DNA of 64,000 bases from Rhodospirillaceae bacterium (GCA_018649725.1 JABIHH010000063.1:124001-188000); one strand, 5' to 3'. Shown: positions 49,511-60,075, counted from the stretch's first letter. Made by a program: numbers and translations. Notes: generated from the letters alone by a model not told the origin.

Positions 49511-49901
49511 ATGTCTAAGAACGTGGCGCATTCTCTCTCCCGAAGGCGAAAAATACAAGCTTTTTTATTAGTTTCAAGGTTCGGCCCATTTTATACCCGC
49601 CAAGGATGATGGTAATTTTTTATTCTTTGATGGCCGCTTACCTCCAACACCCCAAGAATTAAGTCATATCTTCATCACTAAAGCCACCGACTTTAAAGCT
49701 GCTGTCGGTGTCATGGAGCACATCGTTCGAGAGTTCGCAGTAAAAACCGTTCGAATTAGCAGAACTGGGCCAGAATAGGGTTTTCATGAAGGATGGCCCC
49801 TTCTGGAGATTAGGTTTGTGTAGATAGTATCCACAATTTACCATACTTGGGATTTTTACTACTACATCCTCAGTATATTTTAATTGGCTGCGAGAGAAAA
49901 A
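49511..49901. other. Intergenic stretch between rimP leader and islet genes
   Basis: About 390 bases with no convincing gene except the 42-codon frame listed separately. It is AT-rich and not visibly repeated elsewhere in the window. Confidence 0.4.
49659..49787 (-). CDS. Possible 42-residue ORF or gene remnant
   Basis: From ATG 49787, with GAAGGGG 9 bases upstream, the frame reads MKTLFWPSSANSNGFYCEL and so on to SDEDMT. The composition is protein-like, but I recognise no family. It may be a small protein or a remnant of a longer gene. Confidence 0.25.
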   Translation of the reverse strand: MKTLFWPSSANSNGFYCELSNDVLHDTDSSFKVGGFSDEDMT

Positions 49902-50351
49902 ATGATTCTTAAAGTTTTGGTTCCCATTGTAATTGGAGCCCTAATTGTAGTTTCAGGTGGTACCTATGTAGCCATGACACGGTCTGATGATGATCCCCAA
50001 AAATATCAAAGATCAGATGTGTTGAGTTTGGACTTTATGACGGTAAATGTGCCGACTGATCTTTCAATAAAATTGAGGCTTATTGTTCCAGACACGGCAA
50101 ATATACCTTCGGTATGTCATTATTCATCAAGGTTAAGAAACACGGTCTATAAAAATGTATCCAAGAAATCCGCTGAATTAAAGCGTGCTAAGGGAGCAAA
50201 TTTCGAAACCATCAAACCGGAATTGCTCCAAATTGTGAGAAACTCCCTGCGGCCAAATCCGGTGGTGGATTTGGATTATAGTTTTAAAACTGGGTCGGTC
50301 TTAGTGGCTGTGCCCAAATACCATGCAGTAAGGGTGGGTTGTCCGGACTGA
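49902..50351 (+). CDS. Membrane-anchored hypothetical protein
   Basis: 149 residues from ATG 49902, with GAGAG 6 bases upstream; a TTG 6 codons earlier is possible. Residues about 2-24 form a membrane helix (ILKVLVPIVIGALIVVSGGTYVAM). The rest is a soluble domain with two Cys (VCHYSSRLRN and VRVGCPD at the end). The topology is reminiscent of FliL-like proteins, but the sequence does not confirm it. Base composition is AT-rich compared with the neighbouring operons. It precedes a CheY-like gene. Confidence 0.55.
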   Translation: MILKVLVPIVIGALIVVSGGTYVAMTRSDDDPQKYQRSDVLSLDFMTVNVPTDLSIKLRLIVPDTANIPSVCHYSSRLRNTVYKNVSKKSAELKRAKGANFETIKPELLQIVRNSLRPNPVVDLDYSFKTGSVLVAVPKYHAVRVGCPD

Positions 50352-50500
50352 TTTACACATTATAGTCGTTTTAGAATTAGTATAATTAAGTACTGCAACT
50401 TAACGTCTGTCATATAATTAACACTAAAAATATGTTATAATGAGCCATTCAGGCGCGATGTATATACGGCCATGCCTGTTTTGGCGAGACGAGGAAGAAC

Positions 50501-51409
50501 GTGCATAAATTAGAGAAAAATCAAATTGATGTTTCTAAACTATCCACCGTCGTAGGCGGTTGGCCAAAGGGTAACCATGACGAAATTCTACGGCAATTGA
50601 ATATTCTTGGAATGAGGGATGTTCAGATCGCTGACAGTTTTGAAGAAACGCGCAATAGTATAAGCAAAGATGAAGCAGACATTTTCTTGGTCAATGTAAA
50701 TGGCGCAGGATCGACCGCCCGGTCGATCATGAAAGATATTCGCAATCAGGAAATCGGGAAAAATCCATTCATGGTCATGGTCAGTATCATCCAACCAAAA
50801 GATGAGGCTGAAGTTGCTGAAACAATAGATTCTGGCCCTGATGACCTTTTGATGTCTCCTTTTAGACGCGATGTATTCATAGATCGAATTAAGGAAATAG
50901 GCCAAAATCGAAAGAAGTTTGTTGCAACAGCCAGTTTTGTAGGTCCAACGCGCCGAACTTCAACTCGGCCAGGTCGAGCCAGCGCTCCTGAATTTGAGGT
51001 GCCAAACCCCGTTCGATCACTTGGAACTGGCGTTCCGAGGGAAACATTTTGGGAGGAAATTGAAGCCGCGGCTATTTCTCTTAGCAGTCGGAAGGTGAAC
51101 AGCGATATTCAAATGATAAAGTCTCTGATTGAAGAAATTGTTCCAGATTACAAAGACAGTAATATCGGTGAAGATTTTCGCCGCAGAATTGAGCTCCTAC
51201 GATCCTCCATAGATGCTCTTCACAGTCGCTCTATGAAGTTCGGCTATGTCAACGTCGCAAATTTGTGTGACATGGCGGGTAATATAATTACTGATATTGG
51301 TGAGCGATCCGTGCCACCAAACTTGCGCCATTTTACAGTCCTACCTAAGCTGATGCAGGGATTTCAGGCGGCACTTTTAACGTGGGAAGCGCCTACGGGT
51401 ACAGCTTAG
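50501..51409 (+). CDS. Response-regulator-like protein with C-terminal helical domain
   Basis: 302 residues from GTG 50501, with GAGGAAG close upstream. Residues about 15-135 resemble a CheY-like receiver fold: DEADIFLVNVNG takes the place of the phosphoacceptor strand, followed by NPFMVMVSII and SGPDDLLMSPFRRDVFIDRI. The usual phosphorylated Asp is replaced by Asn or lies elsewhere (VNVNG), so it may not be phosphorylated. A basic, Arg/Thr/Ser-rich linker leads to a helical C-terminal domain without a recognised DNA-binding motif. No partner kinase is nearby. Confidence 0.65.
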   Translation: MHKLEKNQIDVSKLSTVVGGWPKGNHDEILRQLNILGMRDVQIADSFEETRNSISKDEADIFLVNVNGAGSTARSIMKDIRNQEIGKNPFMVMVSIIQPKDEAEVAETIDSGPDDLLMSPFRRDVFIDRIKEIGQNRKKFVATASFVGPTRRTSTRPGRASAPEFEVPNPVRSLGTGVPRETFWEEIEAAAISLSSRKVNSDIQMIKSLIEEIVPDYKDSNIGEDFRRRIELLRSSIDALHSRSMKFGYVNVANLCDMAGNIITDIGERSVPPNLRHFTVLPKLMQGFQAALLTWEAPTGTA

Positions 51410-51434
51410 TTTATTCATTGATGGCACTTGAGCA

Positions 51435-51460
51435 TGTCCGCTTTAGGCTAATAGCGGACA
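51435..51460. repeat. TGTCCG...CGGACA palindromic element, copy 3
   Basis: TGTCCGCTTT begins at 51435 and AGCGGACA ends at 51460. It lies between the convergent islet gene and trmB, 25 bases after the stop codon of the former. It is closely similar to the copy at 13055. Confidence 0.55.
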
Positions 51461-51535
51461 TTCTTATCCAACTTAGTAAAAAACCATCTCACGGTCTGAA
51501 ATTGTTGGCCACGAGAACTGCGTTTTAATTCAGAA

Positions 51536-52243
51536 CTACTTTCGAACTTGCCTTTGAAAGGTTAAATAGACGCATTTTTTGCCCTGCTTGAGCGCTTTGG
51601 TTTCATAGCGGGTGGGCGCTGCATCCGCATAGCGAAGGCGCCAATTATCTGGTCCTTCAGCCAACCAATTAAAATCCGGATGGTGGTAGAACTCGTTCAG
51701 ACTCCAGCGGAGAAAGCTCATATCATCGGTGGCGAAACGAAACTCGGCTCCCTCTTTCATGATCCGCGCCAAGGCATCTAAATTTTCCGGATTGATAAAT
51801 CGGCGACGGTGATGCCGCGTCTTGGGCCAAGGGTCTGAAAATAAGACAAATACTTTACTGATTGAAGCCGGGGTGATCTGATCCAGCAACATCCGGGCAT
51901 CGTCACTATAAAGACGGATGTTCGAGAGCTCTTCCCGCTCAATCACCGAGAGCAAGGTCGCAACACCATTAATGTAAGGCTCACAGCCGATAAATCCGAT
52001 AGCGGGATTGGCTGCCGCCTGCGCGGCCAAATGCTCGCCGGCACCGAAACCGATTTCGAGCCAAATATCGGATTTGTCTTCAAATAGGGTGAGCGGATCA
52101 AGCGGCTCTGAGCTGTCAGGAGAGATAACGAGCTTCGGCAGCAACTCGTTCATAAGTTGCTGCCGATGAGGTCTTAAAGGATGGCCTTTGCGCCGGCCAT
52201 AAAATTGCGGCTTTTCGGGGATGGTTGCTTTGTTCTTAGCCAT
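51536..52243 (-). CDS. trmB: tRNA (guanine-46-N7)-methyltransferase
   Basis: 235 residues. SAM-binding motif LEIGFGAGEHLAAQA, then VFVLFSDPWPKTRHHRRRF with the conserved Asp-Pro-Trp-Pro-Lys, and the terminal TRYETKALKQGKKCVYLTF. It methylates G46 of tRNA. It follows metK by 21 bases on the same strand. Confidence 0.95.
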   Translation of the reverse strand: MAKNKATIPEKPQFYGRRKGHPLRPHRQQLMNELLPKLVISPDSSEPLDPLTLFEDKSDIWLEIGFGAGEHLAAQAAANPAIGFIGCEPYINGVATLLSVIEREELSNIRLYSDDARMLLDQITPASISKVFVLFSDPWPKTRHHRRRFINPENLDALARIMKEGAEFRFATDDMSFLRWSLNEFYHHPDFNWLAEGPDNWRLRYADAAPTRYETKALKQGKKCVYLTFQRQVRK

Positions 52244-52264
52244 AACCCGGGAATAAATTATGCC

Positions 52265-53431
52265 CTATAGTGCCGCTTTTAAGGGCGCTACAAGATCATC
52301 TTTTTCCCAAGAGAACCCGCCATCTGCATCTGGCGAGCGGCCAAAGTGACCGTAGGCTGCTGAGCGGGCATAAATCGGCCGGCTCAATTGAAGATGCTCC
52401 CGAATACCGCGCGGACTCAAATCCATCACTTCCTGCAAAGCCGCTGCCAATTTGTCTTCATCCACACTACCGGTACCCGCCGTATCGACATAGACAGAGA
52501 GCGGCTTGGAAACACCGATGGCATAGGCAAGCTGGATTGTGCATTTTTCAGCCAATTCCGCAGCGACCACATTTTTCGCCAAATAGCGCGCCGCATATGC
52601 AGCTGAGCGGTCAACCTTGGTGGGGTCTTTACCAGAGAAAGCACCGCCGCCATGAGGGGCTGCACCGCCATAGGTATCAACAATGATTTTTCGGCCCGTA
52701 AGGCCGGCATCACCATCCGGGCCTCCAATGACAAATAGGCCGGTAGGATTGACGTAAAATTCATCTTCCGGGCACATCCAACCTTTGGGCAGAATATTCT
52801 CGACATGCGGGCGAACAATTTCTTTGACCGCAGCCTGATCCAAATCAGCGCTATGCTGGGTTGAGACCACAACTGAAGTTGCGCCTACTGGCTTGCCGTT
52901 CTCGTATTTCAATGTCACCTGACTTTTGGAATCGGGCCCAAGACCTGATTCTGCGCCGGAATGACGTGCTTCGGCGAGGCTTTCCAAAATGGCGTGCGAA
53001 TAATAAATCGGAGCCGGCATCAATACATCGGTTTCCCGGCAGGCATAACCAAACATAATACCCTGATCGCCCGCGCCTTCATCTTTATTGCCGGCGGCAT
53101 CAACGCCCTGCGCGATATCCACAGATTGAGCATGGACATAAACCTGAACGTCCATTTTTTCCCAGTGAAAACCATCCTGCTCATAGCCGATGTCTTTGAC
53201 GGCCGCGCGGGCTACTTCTTCCATTCTTTCATGGGTAACCGAGTCTGGTCCCCGCACCTCACCAGCAAGAACGACACGATTGGTCGTGCACAGCGTTTCA
53301 ACGGCAACCCTTGAGACTGGATCGGCGGTTAAAAAGGCATCGACAATGGCATCTGAAACGCGGTCACTGACTTTATCCGGATGACCTTCGGATACGGATT
53401 CACTGGTAAACAGGTAGTTTTCTTTTGACAC
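52265..53431 (-). CDS. metK: S-adenosylmethionine synthetase
   Basis: 388 residues from GTG 53431, with GGAGG 8 bases upstream. [21 protein letters not shown] at the start is the ATP/methionine site, [16 protein letters not shown] and [16 protein letters not shown] are the family signatures. It makes SAM from methionine and ATP. I looked for a SAM riboswitch in the leader and saw none. Confidence 0.97.
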   Translation of the reverse strand: MSKENYLFTSESVSEGHPDKVSDRVSDAIVDAFLTADPVSRVAVETLCTTNRVVLAGEVRGPDSVTHERMEEVARAAVKDIGYEQDGFHWEKMDVQVYVHAQSVDIAQGVDAAGNKDEGAGDQGIMFGYACRETDVLMPAPIYYSHAILESLAEARHSGAESGLGPDSKSQVTLKYENGKPVGATSVVVSTQHSADLDQAAVKEIVRPHVENILPKGWMCPEDEFYVNPTGLFVIGGPDGDAGLTGRKIIVDTYGGAAPHGGGAFSGKDPTKVDRSAAYAARYLAKNVVAAELAEKCTIQLAYAIGVSKPLSVYVDTAGTGSVDEDKLAAALQEVMDLSPRGIREHLQLSRPIYARSAAYGHFGRSPDADGGFSWEKDDLVAPLKAAL

Positions 53432-53601
53432 GGATTAAACCTCCAAAATTTAGCCATTTAGTCCACACGCGAAACTCGGGGCAATCGGGGCAAACGACCA
53501 AAATCCAATTAAAATTAAACAAATGTTGGGGGACTTGTCGCAATGTTTGCCGATAGGGTCAAGCATTATCGAATTAGCGTGGGATGGGGATGCCAGGGGG
53601 C

Positions 53602-53646
53602 AAAAACAAACGGAGCCTCAAGGGATTTATCCCTATCACTCCGTTT
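53602..53646 (-). terminator. Terminator after the XRE regulator
   Basis: On the minus strand AAACGGAG (53646-53639) pairs with CTCCGTTT (53615-53608), with an inner AGGGAT/ATCCCT stem, and is followed by GTTTTTG. Confidence 0.75.
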
Positions 53647-53678
53647 CAATTCTTCGCCTAAACTTGCCTTACAGGCAC

Positions 53679-54173
53679 TTAAAAATCTTCGTTCATTTTT
53701 GCCAAAGATTTGATCAGCTCGAAAACCCGCTTGCGAACAGGAGGGCTGCCAACTTTGTAATAAGCGCGTACCAGCTCAAGCGTTTCACGGCGGGTTAACG
53801 GATCTTTGTCAGCCTCTTCTAAGGTATGAACGCCGAGACTGTCCTGCGGGGCGTCATCACGTTTTTTAATTTCATCTGGCATGTCTTCAAAGAAAAAGGC
53901 GGGCGGGACATCCAAAACATGAGCTAAATCATACATCCGGCTAGCGCCAATACGATTGGCGCCTCTCTCATATTTCTGGATTTGCTGAAATGTCAGACCG
54001 ACGGCCTCACCAAGTTTTTCCTGACTAAGGCCCAATAGGGTGCGGCGCAATCGGACACGGCTACCAACATGAACATCTACCGGGTCGGCAACGCCAGGAA
54101 CTCGCCGGCGAGTAATTTTACGAACTGATGAAGGTCCAGGACGGGGTCCACGAGTGCTTGGTGCTGTATCCAT
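53679..54173 (-). CDS. XRE-family transcriptional regulator
   Basis: 164 residues from ATG 54173; a TTG 3 codons upstream is an alternative. The helix-turn-helix lies in VRLRRTLLGLSQEKLGEAVG to LTFQQIQKYERGANRIGASR. The N-terminal 40 residues are basic and Pro-rich. This conserved alphaproteobacterial regulator is usually found directly before metK; its targets are not known here. Confidence 0.88.
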   Translation of the reverse strand: MDTAPSTRGPRPGPSSVRKITRRRVPGVADPVDVHVGSRVRLRRTLLGLSQEKLGEAVGLTFQQIQKYERGANRIGASRMYDLAHVLDVPPAFFFEDMPDEIKKRDDAPQDSLGVHTLEEADKDPLTRRETLELVRAYYKVGSPPVRKRVFELIKSLAKMNEDF

Positions 54174-54284
54174 TTTATTCAACTGCCTATACCTTATATG
54201 GTTATCAAGAGCGGCCTAAGTTTAGATTTCAGGTCATCGCTTGGTTTTATTAGAAGTACTATTATATGTAAGTACGCTAATGTT

Positions 54285-55913
54285 TTAATCCAAACGCCGC
54301 CGTCCCGCTATGAGTAAAAACCCTAATATTAATACAAGAAGACCCCACTGCCCATTTCTTGAAAAAAGAGTGGGGTTTTTCAGCTTGGCCGGCAACGGCC
54401 CATCAAGGTAAATGCGCTCACTTAAGCGGGACGCCACCTGAATTCTGCCATAACTGTCAATTATGGCTGAAATCCCTGTATTTGCGACACGAATTACGGG
54501 CAGTCCTTCCTCCACTGCCCGTAATTGCGCTGCCGCCAAATGCTGATAGGGACCGCTCGACGTGCCAAACCAGGCGTCATTGGTGATATTTAACAGCCAA
54601 CCCGGGCGCGCTTGTCCCTCACTATGGGCGGGTGTTGCGGCTCCCGGAAAGATGACTTCATAGCAAATCAGCGGGCTGACCGGTGGCGCGCCCGGGATTT
54701 CGAGCGCGCGCTGGCCCGGACCACTGGAAAAATCCGTCCGCCCCGTCGTGATTTTTGCGATATTTATAAATTTCCCCACTGAGTCCCTAAGCGGCACATA
54801 TTCGCCAAACGGCACGAGATGAAATTTATCAAAGGTCGCAGAAATTTTAGCGTCTGGACCAACCACATGTAGGCTGTTCCATAATTTAACCGGCTCTCCT
54901 CGACCACCGGTGCGCCGGGGCGAGCCGGTAAGCAGCGCGCCTTCTTTTGGAATAATTTGGGCCATAATCCGCAACGCTGCGTCATTGCCATCAAGAAAAA
55001 ATGGCGTTGCCGTCTCTGGCCAAATGATATGGGTCGGTTTTTTACCATTGGGCTCACGCAAGGGGGCCTCACTGAGCTCGAGCAGGTTGTTAAAATGCTT
55101 GCCGCGAAGCTCGGATTTCCATTTATTTTTTTGTTTAATATTCGGCTGCACCAGACGAAGCTGAACATTTTCAACCACATGATTTTTGGCTGAGCCAACC
55201 CGCCACATACCTCCGGCCCATATGAGTGCCAGTATTAACAGCGGCAGGCCCGCCCCATAGTATCGAAAGCGAGGAGATTTTTTGCCATAGCCCAAGATCG
55301 CAATTGAACTCGCCGCGACCATTGTCACCAGGCTCAGCCCCATCACACCCAGCACTGAAGCAAACTGGATCATCGCCTCATTAAACGTCCAGACGGTGCC
55401 GATTAAATTCCATGGAAAACCGGTAAAGGCCCAGCCCCGCACCCATTCAAACGCCACCCAAATAATTGCAAAATAAAATACTCGGCGCATGCCCGGCCCG
55501 GCCAGACGAAAACAAAGGGCGCTCACCAAACCAATGTAGATGGCGAACACGCCGGACAGGCCAAAAAGTGCAAAGGGAATCATCCAGGCAAATTGCTGGG
55601 CATCGACCAGAAACGAAAAGGAAATCCAATATAGGCCGGCACCAAAAAACCCCAGACCAAACCACCAGCCAATGGCAAAAGCGCCATTGAAAAAACGCTG
55701 CCTGATAAAGTGCTGCCAATTGCTGGTAGCATCACGATTTGAGCCATCGATCAGCCATACCAAGCCGACAAATGCCGGGATCAAAGCCAGCACAAAATGA
55801 ACGGGCGGCAAGGCGAGGACGCTAAGGGCGCCTAGAAAAAAAGCCAGCAACCCACGACGCCAGCCTTGAACCTTTGCAACTTGGTCCTGCCAAGATTCGA
55901 GTTTCTGGAGCAT
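54285..55913 (-). CDS. lnt: Apolipoprotein N-acyltransferase
   Basis: 542 residues. Six or seven N-terminal membrane helices are followed by a periplasmic nitrilase-like domain with the catalytic triad: Glu in IWPETATPFF, Lys in FDKFHLVPFGEYVP and Cys in PLICYEVIFPG. A last helix (GLLVLILGFLLIAG) returns to the membrane. It adds the third acyl chain to lipoproteins. It starts 2 bases after the corC stop. Confidence 0.95.
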   Translation of the reverse strand: MLQKLESWQDQVAKVQGWRRGLLAFFLGALSVLALPPVHFVLALIPAFVGLVWLIDGSNRDATSNWQHFIRQRFFNGAFAIGWWFGLGFFGAGLYWISFSFLVDAQQFAWMIPFALFGLSGVFAIYIGLVSALCFRLAGPGMRRVFYFAIIWVAFEWVRGWAFTGFPWNLIGTVWTFNEAMIQFASVLGVMGLSLVTMVAASSIAILGYGKKSPRFRYYGAGLPLLILALIWAGGMWRVGSAKNHVVENVQLRLVQPNIKQKNKWKSELRGKHFNNLLELSEAPLREPNGKKPTHIIWPETATPFFLDGNDAALRIMAQIIPKEGALLTGSPRRTGGRGEPVKLWNSLHVVGPDAKISATFDKFHLVPFGEYVPLRDSVGKFINIAKITTGRTDFSSGPGQRALEIPGAPPVSPLICYEVIFPGAATPAHSEGQARPGWLLNITNDAWFGTSSGPYQHLAAAQLRAVEEGLPVIRVANTGISAIIDSYGRIQVASRLSERIYLDGPLPAKLKNPTLFSRNGQWGLLVLILGFLLIAGRRRLD

Positions 55914-55915
55914 CT

Positions 55916-56944
55916 TCAGTTTGCTGTCGGTACGTCGGCGGAATTTTGGCCAGCGGAGTCACCTGGGGAGTCACCGGAGATTTCATCACCTCCTGATGCT
56001 GGCCCCGAAGCCGGATTTGTCTTCAAACCACGAATTCGAATTTTCTTAATACGTCTTGGGTCGGCGTCGATAATTTCGATTTCCATGCCACAGGAATGGT
56101 TGACCAACTCGCCCCTGATCGGCACCCGGCCGGCCAGCGAAAACACCAACCCACCCAAGGTTTCAAACTCTTCGCGCTCCTCTTGGGTAACGACCTCGCC
56201 GATTCTTTCCTCAAACGCTTCGATCGTCGCCCGCGCATCGGCTTCAATTGAGCCGTCGGGTTTTAAACTCAATTGGGGCTCTTCATCCTGATCATGTTCG
56301 TCTTCAATTTCGCCAACGATTTCCTCGACGATATCCTCAATCGTCAGCAAGCCATCGACGCCGCCGAACTCATCAACGACCAAGGCCATATGCGTTCGCT
56401 TGACCCGCATCTCAAGAAGGAGTTCCAAGGCCTGCATCGAGGGCGCAACAAATAAAACATCGCGCATGATATTGCGCAAATGCAGATCGCCGCCGTTTTT
56501 CCCATTGTCATCTGCCGTTTGAGGCTCAAGGATCGAATGCGCCGCCATGACATCTTTAATGTGGATCATGCCGATCGCATCATCCAAGGTCTCTTGATAG
56601 ATCGGCACCCTAGAATGGGCTTCGCTGTTAATTAGCGCGATGAGATCAGAAACAGACGCATTGACATCTAGCGCGCAAATATCTGCCCGCGGCACCATGA
56701 CATCAGAGACCGTCCGATCTCTCAGGCTTAGAATGTTGGAAAGTAGGTTATGTTCTTCGGCTTCAAGCAAAGTGGCGTCATCACCACTTTCTTCGATGAG
56801 TTCTTCAATGGCTTCACGAACAGAATCCTCGCCATTGCGAGGTTGTACCAATCTTTGCCCCCAACCGAGCAGGGATTTCCAAAAACCGGTTTCTGTTTCG
56901 GCCCCATTTTGTCGGGGCATTCGACTACTTGAGTCTTCGTTCAT
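55916..56944 (-). CDS. CorC/HlyC-family protein with CBS domains
   Basis: 342 residues. Two CBS motifs (VSDVMVPRADICALDVNAS near 73-91, and LRNIMRDVLFVAPSMQALE) precede the transporter-associated CorC/HlyC domain (GGLVFSLAGRVPIRGELVNH). The N-terminus is acidic and has no membrane helices, as in CorC. It is thought to affect magnesium/cobalt efflux. The position between ybeY and lnt is the conserved order. Confidence 0.92.
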   Translation of the reverse strand: MNEDSSSRMPRQNGAETETGFWKSLLGWGQRLVQPRNGEDSVREAIEELIEESGDDATLLEAEEHNLLSNILSLRDRTVSDVMVPRADICALDVNASVSDLIALINSEAHSRVPIYQETLDDAIGMIHIKDVMAAHSILEPQTADDNGKNGGDLHLRNIMRDVLFVAPSMQALELLLEMRVKRTHMALVVDEFGGVDGLLTIEDIVEEIVGEIEDEHDQDEEPQLSLKPDGSIEADARATIEAFEERIGEVVTQEEREEFETLGGLVFSLAGRVPIRGELVNHSCGMEIEIIDADPRRIKKIRIRGLKTNPASGPASGGDEISGDSPGDSAGQNSADVPTAN

Positions 56945-57054
56945 CTCAATTCAACAAATTTCAACTAAATACATTATCATCTAAAACAACAGGTTTTGTC
57001 ACCATTCGATTTTTTTAATCTCCGCTTTTTGAGGCGTGCTTCAAAAGCCACCAA

Positions 57055-57525
57055 TTATGCATAGGGATCATCGATCCCAAGGGTGGCCAGAATTTGGCTC
57101 TCAAGCCCCTCCATTTCAACTGCGGCGTCCTCTTCTTCATGATCATAGCCCAAGACGTGAAGACAGCCATGAACGACCAAATGGCTCAAATGATTTGAAA
57201 AATTTTCCGGCGCTTCGCCTTTAGTTGTCTCATAAGCGATAACGATGTCGCCGAGATTAGGTGTGTCGCCCGGCAAGAGCGGGGCTTCTTCACCCGGAAA
57301 AGAAAGCACATTGGTCGGCTTATCAAGCTGGCGATAATCACGATTGAGGGTCTGGACAAATTCATCATCGGCAAGCGCGATGGTTGCCTCAAAAGAGCCT
57401 TCTCCCTCAAAGACTGCTTGCCAGGCGGCATCGGCGGCGGCTCGGCACAACGCTTCAACATTAGGCAATTCGGTTTGCCAGTCTGGGCATTTGATTTGGA
57501 TTATGGTTTCGACCTTAGTCGACAT
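57055..57525 (-). CDS. ybeY: Endoribonuclease YbeY
   Basis: 156 residues from ATG 57525, with GGAAG 8 bases upstream; a longer frame begins at TTG 57549. The zinc-binding motif HGCLHVLGYDHEEED with its three His is diagnostic. It processes 16S rRNA and takes part in ribosome quality control. It lies between phoH and corC. Confidence 0.95.
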   Translation of the reverse strand: MSTKVETIIQIKCPDWQTELPNVEALCRAAADAAWQAVFEGEGSFEATIALADDEFVQTLNRDYRQLDKPTNVLSFPGEEAPLLPGDTPNLGDIVIAYETTKGEAPENFSNHLSHLVVHGCLHVLGYDHEEEDAAVEMEGLESQILATLGIDDPYA

Positions 57526-57561
57526 TAAATTTTCTTCCATCAATGCCAAAGCAACGCTGTG

Positions 57562-58632
57562 TCAATCGTTCGGTTTGACATATTGATTGCCGCGGGTTTT
57601 TTTATCGTAAGCCGTGATGATCCTGGCCACTAAAGGATGACGGACAACATCAGCTTCGGTAAAGCGGACAAAGGAGACACCTTTTACGCCCGCTAAAACT
57701 TCGACGGCGTCCCGCAAGCCCGATCTAACGCCGGACGGTAAATCAACCTGGCTCAAATCACCGGTAATGACCATGGAGGCATTTTCACCGAGCCGGGTTA
57801 AAAACATTTTCATTTGAACGGCTGTGGTGTTTTGCGCTTCGTCCAGAATTACGAAGGCGTCTGAAAGCGTGCGACCCCGCATAAAGGCAAGCGGGGCAAT
57901 CTCGATCTCGCCATTTTCCATTTTTTTGGCAACTTGATTTTCCGGTAACATGTCGTGCAAAGCATCATAGAGCGGGCGCAAATAAGGGTCGACTTTCTCC
58001 CGCATGTCCCCGGGCAAAAAACCGAGTTGCTCGCCGGCCTCAACGGCCGGGCGCGATAATATGATGCGATCGATCTTGCCATTAATCAAAGCCTCAACGG
58101 CTTTTGCGACCGCCAAATATGTTTTACCCGTACCGGCCGGCCCGAGACCAAACACCAGATCACTTTGATTGATGGCGTCAAGATAAACCGCTTGCTGAGG
58201 TGAGCGCGGTCCAATCCGTTTTTTCTGTGTTTTAATGGCCAAGCCATCGGCACTTACAGCCTTGCCGTTACCGCCGTCAGAGCCCGTCATTCTGAGCGCT
58301 CCATCGACTTCCGCCGCATCTATTTCTCGGCCTTTTTTCGCTTGGTCATAGAGCGTGGTTAAAACATTGTACGCGGTTTCCGCCTGATCTTGCGGGCCCG
58401 AAATTGCCACTTCATTACCTCTGGAATTCAGCACTACATCCAGCTTCTGCTCGATCTTGGCAAGGTGAGCGTTATGTTCACCAAACAACAACGGCAATAG
58501 CGTGTTGTCATCAAATTCGATTTGCAGCGTGGCTTGTTTTGCCGGGCTATGAGTTTTTGCTTTGCCCTTATGGACACTCTTCTTCTTCGAAGATTTTTTC
58601 GGTTGATTGGGTTTTGTATGGCCTGAATTCAC
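57562..58632 (-). CDS. phoH: PhoH-like ATPase
   Basis: 356 residues from GTG 58632, overlapping the miaB stop (GTGA). The N-terminus is Lys-rich. Walker A is [20 protein letters not shown] and Walker B is [10 protein letters not shown]. The role is not fully known; PhoH/YbeZ works with YbeY in RNA processing, which fits the adjacent ybeY. Confidence 0.94.
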   Translation of the reverse strand: MNSGHTKPNQPKKSSKKKSVHKGKAKTHSPAKQATLQIEFDDNTLLPLLFGEHNAHLAKIEQKLDVVLNSRGNEVAISGPQDQAETAYNVLTTLYDQAKKGREIDAAEVDGALRMTGSDGGNGKAVSADGLAIKTQKKRIGPRSPQQAVYLDAINQSDLVFGLGPAGTGKTYLAVAKAVEALINGKIDRIILSRPAVEAGEQLGFLPGDMREKVDPYLRPLYDALHDMLPENQVAKKMENGEIEIAPLAFMRGRTLSDAFVILDEAQNTTAVQMKMFLTRLGENASMVITGDLSQVDLPSGVRSGLRDAVEVLAGVKGVSFVRFTEADVVRHPLVARIITAYDKKTRGNQYVKPND

Positions 58633-60035
58633 GCGCTGGCTCTTTCTTTCGTTTTGAAGGAAGGTGTTAAACGATCATCGGAAACAATTTCGCCGCCCAA
58701 ACTATTAGCGCTCGCAGACAGCAATTTAACATCCGCTATTTCGCCATAAAAGTCATCAGAGGCTTGCACATGTACGGGCTGCATATAAGGCGAGCGGCCG
58801 ACAAGCTGGCCGTCCATGCGGCCACGGCGGTCAAACAAAACGGGCATGCTTTTACCAATACTTGCTTCATTAAATTCGGTTTGTTGGCTCACCAAAAGCG
58901 CTTGCAGGATGGCCAAGCGTTCAACCTTAACTTCCTCTGGGACTTGATCTGCCATCAAAGCGCCCGGCGTTCCAGGTCTTGGGCTATATTTGAACGAATA
59001 GGCCTGGAGAAATTTAACGTCCTTGATCAGTTTAATGGTGGCTTCAAAATCGGCATCACTTTCGCCGGGAAAGCCAACAATAAAATCTGAGGACAATTTT
59101 AATTCCGCACGCTGGGCCACTAATTTTTCGACAATGCGATAATAGTCTTCAATTTTATGGTGGCGGTTCATGCGGCCCAGGATACGGTCCGAGCCCGACT
59201 GAACCGGCAAATGCGCGAACGGTGTGAGCTCTGCAATTTCTCCATGGGCCGCGATTAGATCATCATCCATGTCAATCGGATGAGAGGTCAGGTAGCGCAA
59301 GCGCTCAATACCATCGATTTCGGCCAGACGGTGGAGAAGATAGCCGAGCCCTGCTTCACTGCCAGCCTCGCCTTTCGTTTTTTCACCATGATACGCGTTA
59401 ACGTTCTGGCCGAGCAATATGATCTCTTTGACGCCGCCGGCGGCAAATATTTTTGCTTCGCCTAAGACATCCTCGATCGGCCTGGAATACTCCGCCCCCC
59501 TGGTATAAGGGACGACGCAGAAGGTGCAGAATTTATCACACCCTTCCTGTACCGAGAGAAACGCGGAAGATCCTTTGGCTTGAATTTGCGGCAAATGGTC
59601 AAATTTAGGCTCTTCGGGAAATTCAATATCGAGAATGCCTTTGTTTTTTCCACCCGCGGCCTGAGCGCGCGTTGCGCGGGCGACCATTTCAGGCAGCCGA
59701 TGATAGGTTTGTGGTCCGAGCACAATATCGACATACGGTGCCCGTTTGATAATCTCAGCGCCGGCAGCCTGCGCAACACAACCCGCGACGGCAATGACGG
59801 TGGCATCGCCATTTTCCGCGCGCTTATTTTTCATATTGCGAAACCGGCCCAATTCAGAGAACAGCTTTTCTGAGGCTTGCTCGCGGATATGGCAGGTGTT
59901 GACAATAACCATGTCGGCGTCGCCCGGCACATCCGTTGCCGCATAGCCAATGGGTGCCAAGACATCCGCCATACGGTCGGAATCATAGACATTCATTTGA
60001 CAGCCAAAAGTTTTAATATGAAGCTTTTTCGTCAC
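58629..60035 (-). CDS. miaB: tRNA-2-methylthio-N6-dimethylallyladenosine synthase
   Basis: 468 residues from GTG 60035. The N-terminal domain has [28 protein letters not shown] and a Cys in AGCVAQA, the three ligands of the first [4Fe-4S] cluster. The radical-SAM motif is [19 protein letters not shown]-terminal TRAM domain follows. It methylthiolates adenosine 37 of tRNA. Confidence 0.95.
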   Translation of the reverse strand: MTKKLHIKTFGCQMNVYDSDRMADVLAPIGYAATDVPGDADMVIVNTCHIREQASEKLFSELGRFRNMKNKRAENGDATVIAVAGCVAQAAGAEIIKRAPYVDIVLGPQTYHRLPEMVARATRAQAAGGKNKGILDIEFPEEPKFDHLPQIQAKGSSAFLSVQEGCDKFCTFCVVPYTRGAEYSRPIEDVLGEAKIFAAGGVKEIILLGQNVNAYHGEKTKGEAGSEAGLGYLLHRLAEIDGIERLRYLTSHPIDMDDDLIAAHGEIAELTPFAHLPVQSGSDRILGRMNRHHKIEDYYRIVEKLVAQRAELKLSSDFIVGFPGESDADFEATIKLIKDVKFLQAYSFKYSPRPGTPGALMADQVPEEVKVERLAILQALLVSQQTEFNEASIGKSMPVLFDRRGRMDGQLVGRSPYMQPVHVQASDDFYGEIADVKLLSASANSLGGEIVSDDRLTPSFKTKERASA

Positions 60036-60075
60036 TCTCGCGCTTTACCGCTGTAACCTTTTACGGGCCATTTGA

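Noticed and set aside
49421-49609. 62-codon plus-strand frame
   Set aside because: It runs through the rimP leader hairpin and tandem repeat, with no ribosome-binding site.
53432-53678. SAM riboswitch upstream of metK
   Set aside because: No consensus of SAM-I, SAM-II or SAM-V elements was recognised, and the hairpin present is the terminator of the upstream gene.
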